Shown piece after piece: positions 7,477 to 14,327 of a stretch of 15,640 nucleotides of DNA. Source of the DNA: JBCBEX01 sp039027055 (lineage in GTDB: Bacteria; Bacteroidota; Rhodothermia; Rhodothermales; Rubricoccaceae); assembly GCA_039027055.1 (NCBI GenBank), contig JBCCLD010000057.1, positions 1 through 15,640 on the forward strand, in the 5' to 3' direction. The position numbers and the translations under genes were made by a program. How positions within the stretch are numbered: the stretch's first letter is position 1; each line of letters begins with the position of its first letter. The notes under the pieces were generated by a model. That model did no database searches. It was not told the origin of the DNA and was given only the letters and a program-made list of their open reading frames with translations.

Positions 7477-7489
7477 CAGGGGCCCTGAG

Positions 7490-8821
7490 ATGGGTGGTGT
7501 GCCCCGCGACGAGCAGACCATGCAGAATCCGGATCTAGATCGCTGCAGATCGTACATCGAACATCGCCTCCGTTGGGGTGATGCGAGCGACTGGACGACG
7601 CAGGACTTCGAGGATCTCAGTCTCCGCATCCAGGAGGAAACCGGCCGCGCTATCAGCGCAACGACCCTGAAGCGCCTGTGGGGGCGCGTCGCCTATCACA
7701 GTTCACCGAGCCGCCACTCTCTCGACACGCTCGCCCTCTTCGTCGGTCATGCATCGTGGAGAGACTACATACGCAGCGCTGACGGCACGACGCCTTCCGG
7801 AGCTGCCACTCCTGCAGACGTGGCGACAGAGGTCATACCGCCGATGCGTGCTGCGCCGTCTACCACACGTCGCGTGCGGTACGTGGCGGTCGTAGCACTC
7901 TCGCTATGCTTCGGCATGGCCATATGGGCCGGGCTTAAAGAGACGACGAGCGACGTACACGCCGATGCCTCGGTGCCCACCGCCGTCACCTTTCTGAGCC
8001 GCCCCGTGACCAGCGGCGTACCGAACACCGTGATCTTCGACTACGACGTCGGCTCAGCAGACGCCGATAGCTTTTTCATTCAGCAGTCGTGGGACCAGCG
8101 ACGCCGCGCCCTAGTTGCCCCGGAGCACCAGACATACACGTCGATCTACTACCGCCCTGGCTTTTTCAACGCCAAGCTACTCGCGGACGACCGTGTCCTC
8201 GCAGAGCACCCGGTCCACATCACGACGGACGGCTGGATCGCGCTTATCGAGGCCGAGCCAACACCGAGCTATCTCACCGATATCCTCTCCTCGTCGGAGG
8301 GGGCTTTGTCCGTTGAACCCGCGCTGCTGTCGGACCGTGGGCACGACCCCGAGGAGGAGTACCAGGTCCTTGAGTACTACAACGTACGCACGTTCGGCGT
8401 GCACGCGGACGGCTTCTCACTGGAAACCGCGCTACGCAGAACCGTCGCCGACGGGCGTTATCCGTGCGGACGCGCCGAGGTGTCCGTCCTCGGCGAGCGG
8501 GGGGCTTTTCAGATCCCATTGGGCCATGCGGGCTGCGTAGGAGACATGAACCTCCTGCTCGGCATGCACTACCTAGGAGGCAATACCAACGACCTGTCGG
8601 CGTTCGGGGTCGATCTCTCCTCGTGGCAACGCGTGCGCCTCGGCGTACGTGGTGATGACGTGCGAATTCAGGTAGGCACGAACGCCCCATTCGCCGCCCG
8701 CATGGAGGACGACATGGGTCAGGTGGTCGGGCTGCGGTTCCGCTTCGGCGGCGCGGGCGCCATCGACTACGTGACGCTGTACGATGCCGACGGAGCCGTC
8801 GTCTATGACGAAGCTTTCTAA
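7490..8821 (+). CDS. Membrane-anchored putative transcription regulator with extracytoplasmic lectin-like sensor
   Basis: Uncharacterised. In order it has an N-terminal helical domain of about 80 residues ('TTLKRLWGRV', then 'SLDTLALFVGHASWRDYI') that I recognise as recurrent at the start of Bacteroidota proteins and that looks helix-turn-helix-like. A Pro/Thr linker follows, then one membrane helix ('VAVVALSLCFGMAIWAGL'). Outside the membrane come a PKD/Ig-like strand domain ('NTVIFDYDVG', 'YYRPGFFNAKLLADD') and a C-terminal LamG-like domain ('WQRVRLGVRGDDVRIQVG', 'GAIDYVTLYDADG'). The topology resembles ToxR/CadC: DNA binding inside, sensing outside. The ATG at 7490 follows AGGGG at a good distance; the ATG at 7520 puts the domain nearer the N-terminus and is almost as likely. 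The frame extends back to 7352, but that extension would swallow the phased repeats. The DNA-binding role is inferred, not shown. Confidence 0.7.
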   Translation: MGGVPRDEQTMQNPDLDRCRSYIEHRLRWGDASDWTTQDFEDLSLRIQEETGRAISATTLKRLWGRVAYHSSPSRHSLDTLALFVGHASWRDYIRSADGTTPSGAATPADVATEVIPPMRAAPSTTRRVRYVAVVALSLCFGMAIWAGLKETTSDVHADASVPTAVTFLSRPVTSGVPNTVIFDYDVGSADADSFFIQQSWDQRRRALVAPEHQTYTSIYYRPGFFNAKLLADDRVLAEHPVHITTDGWIALIEAEPTPSYLTDILSSSEGALSVEPALLSDRGHDPEEEYQVLEYYNVRTFGVHADGFSLETALRRTVADGRYPCGRAEVSVLGERGAFQIPLGHAGCVGDMNLLLGMHYLGGNTNDLSAFGVDLSSWQRVRLGVRGDDVRIQVGTNAPFAARMEDDMGQVVGLRFRFGGAGAIDYVTLYDADGAVVYDEAF

Positions 8822-9095
8822 GGCGTATGGACATTCGGTCCGATCGGCGCTCACAGTCTCCGTTCGGCCCCTGCGGCGTTCCACTCGTCGCCCGATCCTA
8901 CAGGATCGCGCTCCTCATGCGCCTTGCAGAGCCACAAACGGCGTCGCGTGAGCACCTGACCCGATGAATGTCCACACGCCCTAAAGCGAGCATGCGATCG
9001 CGCTCATGCAACCTAACTGTGGGCAACTGCCTGCGTGACGACGCGCCCTCCGGTCGGGAGAGAACCCTTCTCCTATCACGAGATCAAGCCTAGCC
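8822..9095. other. Intergenic region before the serine hydrolase gene
   Basis: 274 bp with no supportable gene. It contains a strong short dyad (8893-8908, listed separately) and a GCATG/CATGC dyad with a 10-bp spacer near 8990-9010 around a GCGATCGC palindrome. The gap is long enough for the serine hydrolase gene to have its own promoter, which I could not place. Confidence 0.4.
8893..8908. promoter_or_regulatory. 16-bp dyad downstream of the regulator gene
   Basis: CGATCCT-ac-AGGATCG, perfect 7-bp arms with a 2-bp centre. The centre is too short for a stable 7-bp hairpin without opening the inner pair, and there is no T-run after it. A protein-binding site therefore fits better than an intrinsic terminator. 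Confidence 0.35.
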
Positions 9096-10259
9096 ATGTC
9101 GATTCTTTCCTACCGGTCCGCTCTTCTGGCTGAGGTAGGGCTCGCCGCGCTCGTTTTAGGCGCCCTCGCTGCAGGCTGTTTCCCTGCACGAGACGCACCT
9201 CCGGCACCTACCGTGGATGCGCCCCACGCCGTCCATGCCGACACGGCTCTCGTTGACTCATTGGCGCGGGCGTTCTTCGAGGCGCACACGCTGCCGAGTC
9301 TGGTAGTGGGCCTTGTAGACAGCACGGGACGCCGGGTCTGGGTCTACGGCGATGCTGACAGCCTCGGTGCGCCAGACATACATACGCGCTATGAGATTGC
9401 CTCCATCACGAAGGTCTTTACCGCACTCACGCTTGCCGACCTGGCTGCGCGCGGCACCGTTGCCCTAGACGACCCGCTCTCCGCTTACCTCCCTGACTCC
9501 CTTGCCGTGCCCGAGCACGTCACCCTCGAACGCCTCGCGTCCCATACGGCTGGCCTTCCCTTTCTCCCCCCCGGTATCCCGCTGACGCTCGACCCGTACG
9601 CGACCTACACCGTCAGCGACCTCTACAGCGCCCTCGGCGGGATCCACATCGGCGCGCCTGGCGACTACCTCTACTCCAACCTCGGCGTTGGTCTTCTCGG
9701 CCACGCGCTCGCTCGTGCTGAGGGCGTGACGTATGCCGATCTCATCCAAACGCACGTGCTCCGTCCGCTTGGACTGGAAGAGACGAGCGTCTTTGTGCCC
9801 GACACGGCCCGGCTTGCGCAGCCACACGCCCAGCCTGGCCAGACAACACCGCCCTGGACGTTCACCGACGCGTTTGCTGGTGCCGGAGCGCTTCGTGCCT
9901 CTACAGCAGACATGCTCGCGCTGCTAGCGGTTCACCTCGACCCGCCCGCCGACCTCCCCCCTTCGCTTGCCGAGGCCATCGCGATGGTCAAAAGACCGAG
10001 GGTGTCCATACCTGCGCACTCGTTCAGCGTCGCGCTTGGGTGGCACCGCTCGCCCCTCAGCACTGACGGAGCGAGCCTGGCACTTTGGCACAACGGAAGC
10101 ACGGGAGGAACCCGCAGCTTCGCAGGCTACGCCTCGGGAAACGCCGGGGGAGGCGTTGGCGTGGTCGTTTTCACGAACATCCAGCAAGACGTAACCGACT
10201 TTGGGTTGGACTTGCTTAGCCACGTGGCAACAGCCAGCCCGGGTCGTGACCCACGCTAA
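9096..10259 (+). CDS. Serine hydrolase, class C beta-lactamase/PBP-like, probable lipoprotein
   Basis: A 387-residue member of the beta-lactamase class C / esterase / D-aminopeptidase superfamily, acting by a serine acyl-enzyme. All three motifs are present: S103-I-T-K106 (nucleophile and general base), Y193-S-N195, and H332-N-G334 in the position of the K/H-T/S-G triad. Typical substrates are D-amino acid peptides, cell-wall peptides or esters; true antibiotic resistance cannot be inferred, and the H-N-G third motif points more to an esterase or peptidase. The N-terminal hydrophobic segment ends 'ALAAGC28', a slightly weak lipobox (A at -3), followed by a Pro/Ala/Thr-rich tether, so envelope anchoring is likely. 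E13 inside the hydrophobic stretch is unusual. ATG start; no good Shine-Dalgarno site. It follows the membrane regulator in the same orientation after 274 bp and could be one of its targets, which is speculation. Confidence 0.88.
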   Translation: MSILSYRSALLAEVGLAALVLGALAAGCFPARDAPPAPTVDAPHAVHADTALVDSLARAFFEAHTLPSLVVGLVDSTGRRVWVYGDADSLGAPDIHTRYEIASITKVFTALTLADLAARGTVALDDPLSAYLPDSLAVPEHVTLERLASHTAGLPFLPPGIPLTLDPYATYTVSDLYSALGGIHIGAPGDYLYSNLGVGLLGHALARAEGVTYADLIQTHVLRPLGLEETSVFVPDTARLAQPHAQPGQTTPPWTFTDAFAGAGALRASTADMLALLAVHLDPPADLPPSLAEAIAMVKRPRVSIPAHSFSVALGWHRSPLSTDGASLALWHNGSTGGTRSFAGYASGNAGGGVGVVVFTNIQQDVTDFGLDLLSHVATASPGRDPR

Positions 10260-10505
10260 CTCGGCAGCCCTTCGTCGGTGAACCTATCGCCGCACCGACC
10301 TGGGAGAGGCGGTCGGTGAGCACATAGGAGTACGGATCACGAAGCCGAACGATTTGTTGCTCCGTGCGACACGTCATTTGAGACCTGACGCGGCACCGAG
10401 TCTACCCTCTCAACCACAACCCTTCGGTGACGTTTGCGTAGCGCTAAGGTGATCTCGATGCCGTAGACACCCCGTCCGTCCTCCCCGCACCTGCCCGCCG
10501 AACCC
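10260..10505. other. Intergenic region between serine hydrolase and GDPD genes
   Basis: 246 bp with no gene. The left end holds the competing hairpin arms at 10274-10318. A 5-bp CGTCA/TGACG dyad sits at 10372-10390. An in-frame ATG at 10458 is closed by TAG two codons later, so it cannot start the downstream gene. Confidence 0.5.
10293..10318 (+). terminator. Strong hairpin after the serine hydrolase gene
   Basis: CACCGACC (10293-10300) pairs perfectly with GGTCGGTG (10311-10318) across a 10-base loop, 34 bases after the stop codon at 10257-10259. There is no T-tract, so it is either a non-canonical terminator or a 3'-end stabilising hairpin. A second copy of the right arm, GTCGGTG at 10274-10280, can compete for the left arm. 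Confidence 0.45.
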
Positions 10506-11369
10506 GTGGCTCTCTCCCCGACCGTCTCCGATGCCCCCTCGCCACTCCGCCCGTCGGGCTTTGACCTTCAGGGGCATCGCGGCGCGCGCGGCCTCCGCCC
10601 CGAAAACACGCTCCCGGCCTTCGACCTCGCGCTCGACCTCGGCGTCACTACGCTTGAACTCGACACCGTCATCTCGCACGACGAGGAGGTCGTGGTGAGC
10701 CATGAGCCGTGGATGAACCACGATATCGCCTCGCACCCGGACGGCACGCCGGTCGCCGAGGACGAGGCCAGGAGCCTCAACTTGTTTCAGATGCCCTACG
10801 CTGAGATCGCGCGCTACGACGTCGGGCAGCGTGGCAACCCCCGCTTCCCCGAGCAGGTGGCAATGGCGGTGGCAAAGCCGCGCCTGCGCGACATGATCAC
10901 GCGCGCCGAGGCCAAAGCCGCCGAGGACGGACGCCCGGCCCCGTTCTACAACATCGAGACGAAGTGCACCGAGGCGACGGACGACCTCTTCCATCCTAGC
11001 CCCGAGCGGTTTACCGCGCTTCTCTGGGACGTTCTCGACGCCACAGGCATCGCCCTGCGCGCCACAGTGCAGTCGTTCGACGTGCGGACGCTGCAGGAGG
11101 CCCACCGCCTCGCCCTGCCGATCCGGCTCGCGCTCCTCGTGGAATATGAGGACGAGCACCGCGTCGCGGACCACCTCGCCCGCCTCGGCTTCGTCCCGCA
11201 CATCTACAGCCCCGACTACCGCCTTGTGGACGCGGATCTGATGACCGCCGCAACCTCCGTCGGCATGGACGTGATCCCGTGGACCGTCAACGACCCCGCC
11301 GAGGCCCAGCGCCTCCGCGACCTCGGCATCGCCGGGCTGATCACGGACTACCCCGACCGCGTGCTGTGA
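10506..11369 (+). CDS. Glycerophosphodiester phosphodiesterase family protein
   Basis: A 287-residue GDPD (TIM-barrel) enzyme hydrolysing glycerophosphodiesters to glycerol-3-phosphate and an alcohol in a metal-dependent reaction. The catalytic start 'GHRGARGLRPENT' supplies H24, R25 and the P32-E-N-T35 loop; metal ligands are E51 and D53 ('LELDTV'), then H66 ('VVVSHE') and E151 ('YNIETK'). The C-terminal 'TVQSFD' and 'VIPWTVND...GLITDYPD' strands close the barrel. No signal peptide or membrane segment is visible, so it is probably cytosolic, unlike periplasmic GlpQ. The start is GTG at 10506: no ATG precedes the domain in frame, and an upstream TAG at 10464 limits the frame. It converges with the antiporter gene, separated by 105 bp. 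Physiological role is likely recycling of phospholipid head groups. Confidence 0.92.
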   Translation: MALSPTVSDAPSPLRPSGFDLQGHRGARGLRPENTLPAFDLALDLGVTTLELDTVISHDEEVVVSHEPWMNHDIASHPDGTPVAEDEARSLNLFQMPYAEIARYDVGQRGNPRFPEQVAMAVAKPRLRDMITRAEAKAAEDGRPAPFYNIETKCTEATDDLFHPSPERFTALLWDVLDATGIALRATVQSFDVRTLQEAHRLALPIRLALLVEYEDEHRVADHLARLGFVPHIYSPDYRLVDADLMTAATSVGMDVIPWTVNDPAEAQRLRDLGIAGLITDYPDRVL

Positions 11370-11460
11370 AAACGTGTTGCCGTCCTGCCGTGAAGCTATG
11401 TGGCCGCAGACGCCTACACTTCGCCAACGGAAACACGGCCGCACGGCCCTACAGGAACAC

Positions 11461-11475
11461 AGACGCGCAGCGTCT
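11461..11475. terminator. Small hairpin overlapping the antiporter stop codon
   Basis: AGACGC-gca-GCGTCT, a perfect 6-bp stem with a 3-base loop, ending within the TAA (minus strand) of the antiporter gene. It is in the gap between convergent genes and could serve either direction, but no T-tract follows on either strand. Confidence 0.3.
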
Positions 11476-14012
11476 TACCCCACCACTGCCTCCGCGAGGT
11501 GGTGCCGAAGCAGGGCGCGCGCCTCATCGCGAGACGTGACGGCACGGATGGCCTCGACGTGCTCGGGGGTGTGTATGAGGTGCGCCACGACGGAGAGCCG
11601 CCGGAGGTAGGTCGTCGAGTCGACGTCCATCGGGACGAGGAGGGCGAGAACGGCGTGCACGGGGCTGCCGGTGTCTTCGAAGCGCAGTCCATCGGGGCTG
11701 AGGCCGAGGAAGAGTTGCATCTCGTCCACCTCAGGGGTGTGAAGGTGGTAGAACACCACGCCGGGAAGCAGTTCGGGCGCGTAGGTCCCGTCGGCGGTCG
11801 GGTCGGCCTCGTTTGGGAGCGTGCCGCCAGACGTGCCGTGTGTTAGGATGCGCGCAAGCCGGAAGGGGAGTTCGGGGCGGTCCGCGAACGCCTGGCAGAG
11901 CAGCTGCTGGAGAGCATACTCGGCGGCACCGGGCATTAGCGCGGGGAGGATATGCTCGGGTGGCAGCGCATCCAGCACGGCGGTCACGCCCTCGGGGTCA
12001 CGGGCGTCGGAGGCGAGCGCGGTGCGGTCGGGCTCGGCGAGGTAGACCGTGAGGAACGAGACGCTATCGAAGCGGGCAGCCAGCACACGCGGGAGGCGGT
12101 CGAGGGCGGGCCGCCAGGCCAGCGTGCCCTGCCGGACGCTCACCAGCACGATCACGTCGTTGGCCGCCACCATGCGGTCGAGCGAGCCCGGCAGGTCGGC
12201 CCACGTGTCGAGCGTGGCGACCTCGAAGGGGGCCGCGGGCTTGGTGCGTTCTGCGAGCGAGCGGAGCGGAGCCACGGATTCGGACGTCGTCAGGAACAGG
12301 AGCGACGCGCCCTTCTGGTCGGCGAGCACCTTCAGCGCGCGCAGCGCCGCCGGGAAGCCCGCCTCGCGCTCGGCCAGCGGCGGCACCGCCACGAGCAGCC
12401 GCGCCGTCGTGTTGACCGGCGCCTCCAGCTTGCTCACGACGGTCATCGTGCGCGTCTCTTCGAGCACCTGGTCGAGGATGCTGCCGAAGACGAACGCCGT
12501 GGCCGTGCTGCGCCCGTTCCAGCCGACGACGACCGTCGAGATGCGCTCCTCGCGGACGGCGCGGATGATGCCGGAGGCCGGGTTGAGGTCGATGCGCGTC
12601 AGCGGCGTGCACGGCACGTCAGCGGCAGCGGCATGCACGACGGCGGTTTCGAGGAGCTTCTCGCCCGCAGGCACGTCGTCCTCGCGGCGGGCGATGGTGA
12701 GCGGGTAGATCGGCTGGCGGCTCGTCGGGCTGTGCAGGAGTAGCGCCAGGTCGACGAGGTCCTCGGCGGTGTCGGGGTTGGCGAGCGGGACGAGGATGCG
12801 CTGCGGGCGCTCCGTCGGGGAGGCCGCCTCGGCGTCGGCGAGGGCCACGGCGCGCCCGAAGCGCTCCACGAGCCACGGCCCCGCGAGGCACGTCATCAGG
12901 ATCACGACCACGACCGCGTTGACCATCGCCGCCTCGAAGAAGCCGAGGTCGAAGCCGATGAGCGTCACCGCGAGCGTCGCCGCCGCCTGCGGGAACGTCA
13001 GCCCCGAGATCGTAGCGATCTCCTCGCGCCGCAGCCGGAAGCCCAGCCCGATGCCCGTCGCCGCGATCGTCTTGCCCACGAAGACGAGGCTGGCCACCAC
13101 GAGCGCCTTCGCCCAGACGTCGAACTGCGTGAGCACGCTGACATCGACGAGCAGGCCCACCGACAGCAGGAAGAACGGGATGAACACGGCATCGCCGACG
13201 AAGCGGATACGCGTCATGAGCGGGCTCTGCGGCGGCACGAGCCGGTTGAGCACGAGGCCCGCTGCGAACGCCCCGATGATGGCCGCGAGTCCCGCGAGGT
13301 CCGCCAGCCATGCCGTCGTGAAGAAGGCGAACATCAGGAAGACGAACTCGACGTCGGGCTGCTTGCGTACGGTGCGGAAGAACCAGCGCCCGAGGCGTGG
13401 CAGCACCACCAGCACCGCCGCGAGCCACAGCGCCACGCGCGCGGCGAAGCCGCCCCAGAAGAGCATATTGGCGTCGCCCGTCTGCAGTGCCACCACCACG
13501 GCGAGCACGACGAGCGAGAGCACGTCCGTCACCATCGTCCCGCCCGTGGCCATGATGACCGCCGGGTTCTTGGCGATGCCGAGCCGCTGCGCCACCGGGA
13601 GCGCCAGGAGGGTGTGCGACCCTACGATGGAGCCGAGCAGGAACGATGTGGGCAGGTCCAGCCCCAGCAGCGCCGGGCCGACGAGCAGCGACAGCCCCAT
13701 CGGCATCCCGAACGACACCAGCCCGAAGACGAGGCTCTGCGTCCGCTGCCGCGCGAACTGGTTCAGGTCGAGCGTCACGCCCGCGACGAACATGAGGTAG
13801 AGCAGCCCGACCGTGCCGAGGAGTTCAAACGTGGCGTCGCGCTCCAGCAGCCCTAGCACGCTCGGTCCTACGAGCGCCCCTGCTACGATCAGCCCGACGA
13901 TGCCGGGCAGCCGCAGCCGCCGAAACAGCATCGGCGCGAGCAAGATCAGCCCCATCGCGAGCGCGACGATCAGGACCGGATCGGTGATGGGCAGCGGGAG
14001 GAGGGGGGGCAT
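11475..14012 (-). CDS. CPA2 cation:proton antiporter fused to USP-like and EIIA-Ntr-like domains
   Basis: An 845-residue monovalent cation/H+ antiporter with a regulatory tail. Residues 10-390 form the Na_H_Exchanger membrane domain (about 12 helices). The ion-binding aspartate of helix 5 is D163 in 'MVTDVLSL', giving a T-D pair rather than the N-D or D-D typical of other antiporters. Residues 405-530 look like a universal-stress-protein domain, with a 'VVGWNGRSTATAFVFGS' nucleotide-loop-like segment. A second, more degenerate copy spans about 537-680. Residues 685-845 resemble PTS EIIA of the nitrogen type ('FLGLSPDGLRF', 'VLALLVPMD', 'LSVVAHLI'). H756 aligns with the phosphorylated histidine of PtsN; the second active-site histidine is replaced by Y802. 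This predicts control of Na+ or K+ flux by nucleotide and/or phosphorylation. ATG start; it lies 315 bp downstream of the DUF294 gene on the same strand. Confidence 0.88.
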   Translation of the reverse strand: MPPLLPLPITDPVLIVALAMGLILLAPMLFRRLRLPGIVGLIVAGALVGPSVLGLLERDATFELLGTVGLLYLMFVAGVTLDLNQFARQRTQSLVFGLVSFGMPMGLSLLVGPALLGLDLPTSFLLGSIVGSHTLLALPVAQRLGIAKNPAVIMATGGTMVTDVLSLVVLAVVVALQTGDANMLFWGGFAARVALWLAAVLVVLPRLGRWFFRTVRKQPDVEFVFLMFAFFTTAWLADLAGLAAIIGAFAAGLVLNRLVPPQSPLMTRIRFVGDAVFIPFFLLSVGLLVDVSVLTQFDVWAKALVVASLVFVGKTIAATGIGLGFRLRREEIATISGLTFPQAAATLAVTLIGFDLGFFEAAMVNAVVVVILMTCLAGPWLVERFGRAVALADAEAASPTERPQRILVPLANPDTAEDLVDLALLLHSPTSRQPIYPLTIARREDDVPAGEKLLETAVVHAAAADVPCTPLTRIDLNPASGIIRAVREERISTVVVGWNGRSTATAFVFGSILDQVLEETRTMTVVSKLEAPVNTTARLLVAVPPLAEREAGFPAALRALKVLADQKGASLLFLTTSESVAPLRSLAERTKPAAPFEVATLDTWADLPGSLDRMVAANDVIVLVSVRQGTLAWRPALDRLPRVLAARFDSVSFLTVYLAEPDRTALASDARDPEGVTAVLDALPPEHILPALMPGAAEYALQQLLCQAFADRPELPFRLARILTHGTSGGTLPNEADPTADGTYAPELLPGVVFYHLHTPEVDEMQLFLGLSPDGLRFEDTGSPVHAVLALLVPMDVDSTTYLRRLSVVAHLIHTPEHVEAIRAVTSRDEARALLRHHLAEAVVG

Positions 14013-14327
14013 GCGTGCCGCGGTGCGACGGGGCTGTGGTGCGGGAGTGGCGCCGTGAACGGGGTAAGACGAGGGAGTACGACGCAGGGAACGAGAGGAT
14101 CTCTCTGACTCCTACCACGCCCAAGTTGGGTGCTATGGCTCAGCGCTGCGCTGCGGACGGTTTATGGGGGGTGGCGGGTGGAAGGGGGGCGTCCAGCGCC
14201 CGTTCCCCCCTGCTCCCTACCCCCGCCTCCTCTATGTTGAGAGCAGAACGGATAGGGCACAACTTGAGGTACCCAACCACAGCGAGCCAACGGCGAGCGT
14301 ACCACGGACGAAAGGCCGCTGGCCGTC
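14013..14327. other. Intergenic region between DUF294 and antiporter genes
   Basis: 315 bp without a supportable gene. It holds the G/C-run structure at 14166-14224 and otherwise no recognisable promoter. The gap suggests the antiporter has its own promoter rather than being a tight operon with the upstream gene. Confidence 0.5.
14166..14224 (-). terminator. G-run/C-run inverted structure with G-quadruplex motif
   Basis: On the plus strand, G-rich runs (14166-14189) face C-rich runs (14199-14224), with a core stem GGGCG/CGCCC around TCCAG. It can fold as a long imperfect hairpin about 100 bases after the DUF294 stop. The minus strand at 14199-14224 also fits G3+N1-7 four times (loops TA, AGCA, AAC), a canonical quadruplex pattern. 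Terminator function is a guess. Confidence 0.4.

Larger units (their letters stand above)
7327..7489. promoter_or_regulatory. Divergent promoter region of the LamG-like gene and membrane regulator
   Basis: 163 bp shared by two divergent genes. It contains an 18-bp perfect dyad (7362-7379) and four phased TTCA repeats (7442-7476), listed separately. No clear -35/-10 or Bacteroidota -33/-7 promoter could be chosen by eye. Confidence 0.5.

Noticed and set aside
7352..7489. N-terminal extension of the membrane regulator to 7352
   Set aside because: The extra 46 residues are basic, Pro-rich and featureless, and would place the dyad and phased repeats inside coding sequence; later ATGs fit better.
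8998..9005. GCGATCGC palindrome (HIP1-like)
   Set aside because: A single copy in GC-rich DNA carries no weight; HIP1 is informative only when over-represented, as in cyanobacteria.
9096..10259. Calling the serine hydrolase an antibiotic-resistance beta-lactamase
   Set aside because: The fold and motifs are shared by esterases and D-peptidases, and the third motif is H-N-G; nothing in the context supports resistance.
10410..11444. 344-codon minus-strand frame opposite the GDPD gene
   Set aside because: No family features, and it is fully antisense to a gene with complete catalytic motifs.
12769..13800. 343-codon plus-strand frame opposite the antiporter
   Set aside because: Ser/Thr/Arg-rich shadow of the antiporter membrane domain with no recognisable domain.
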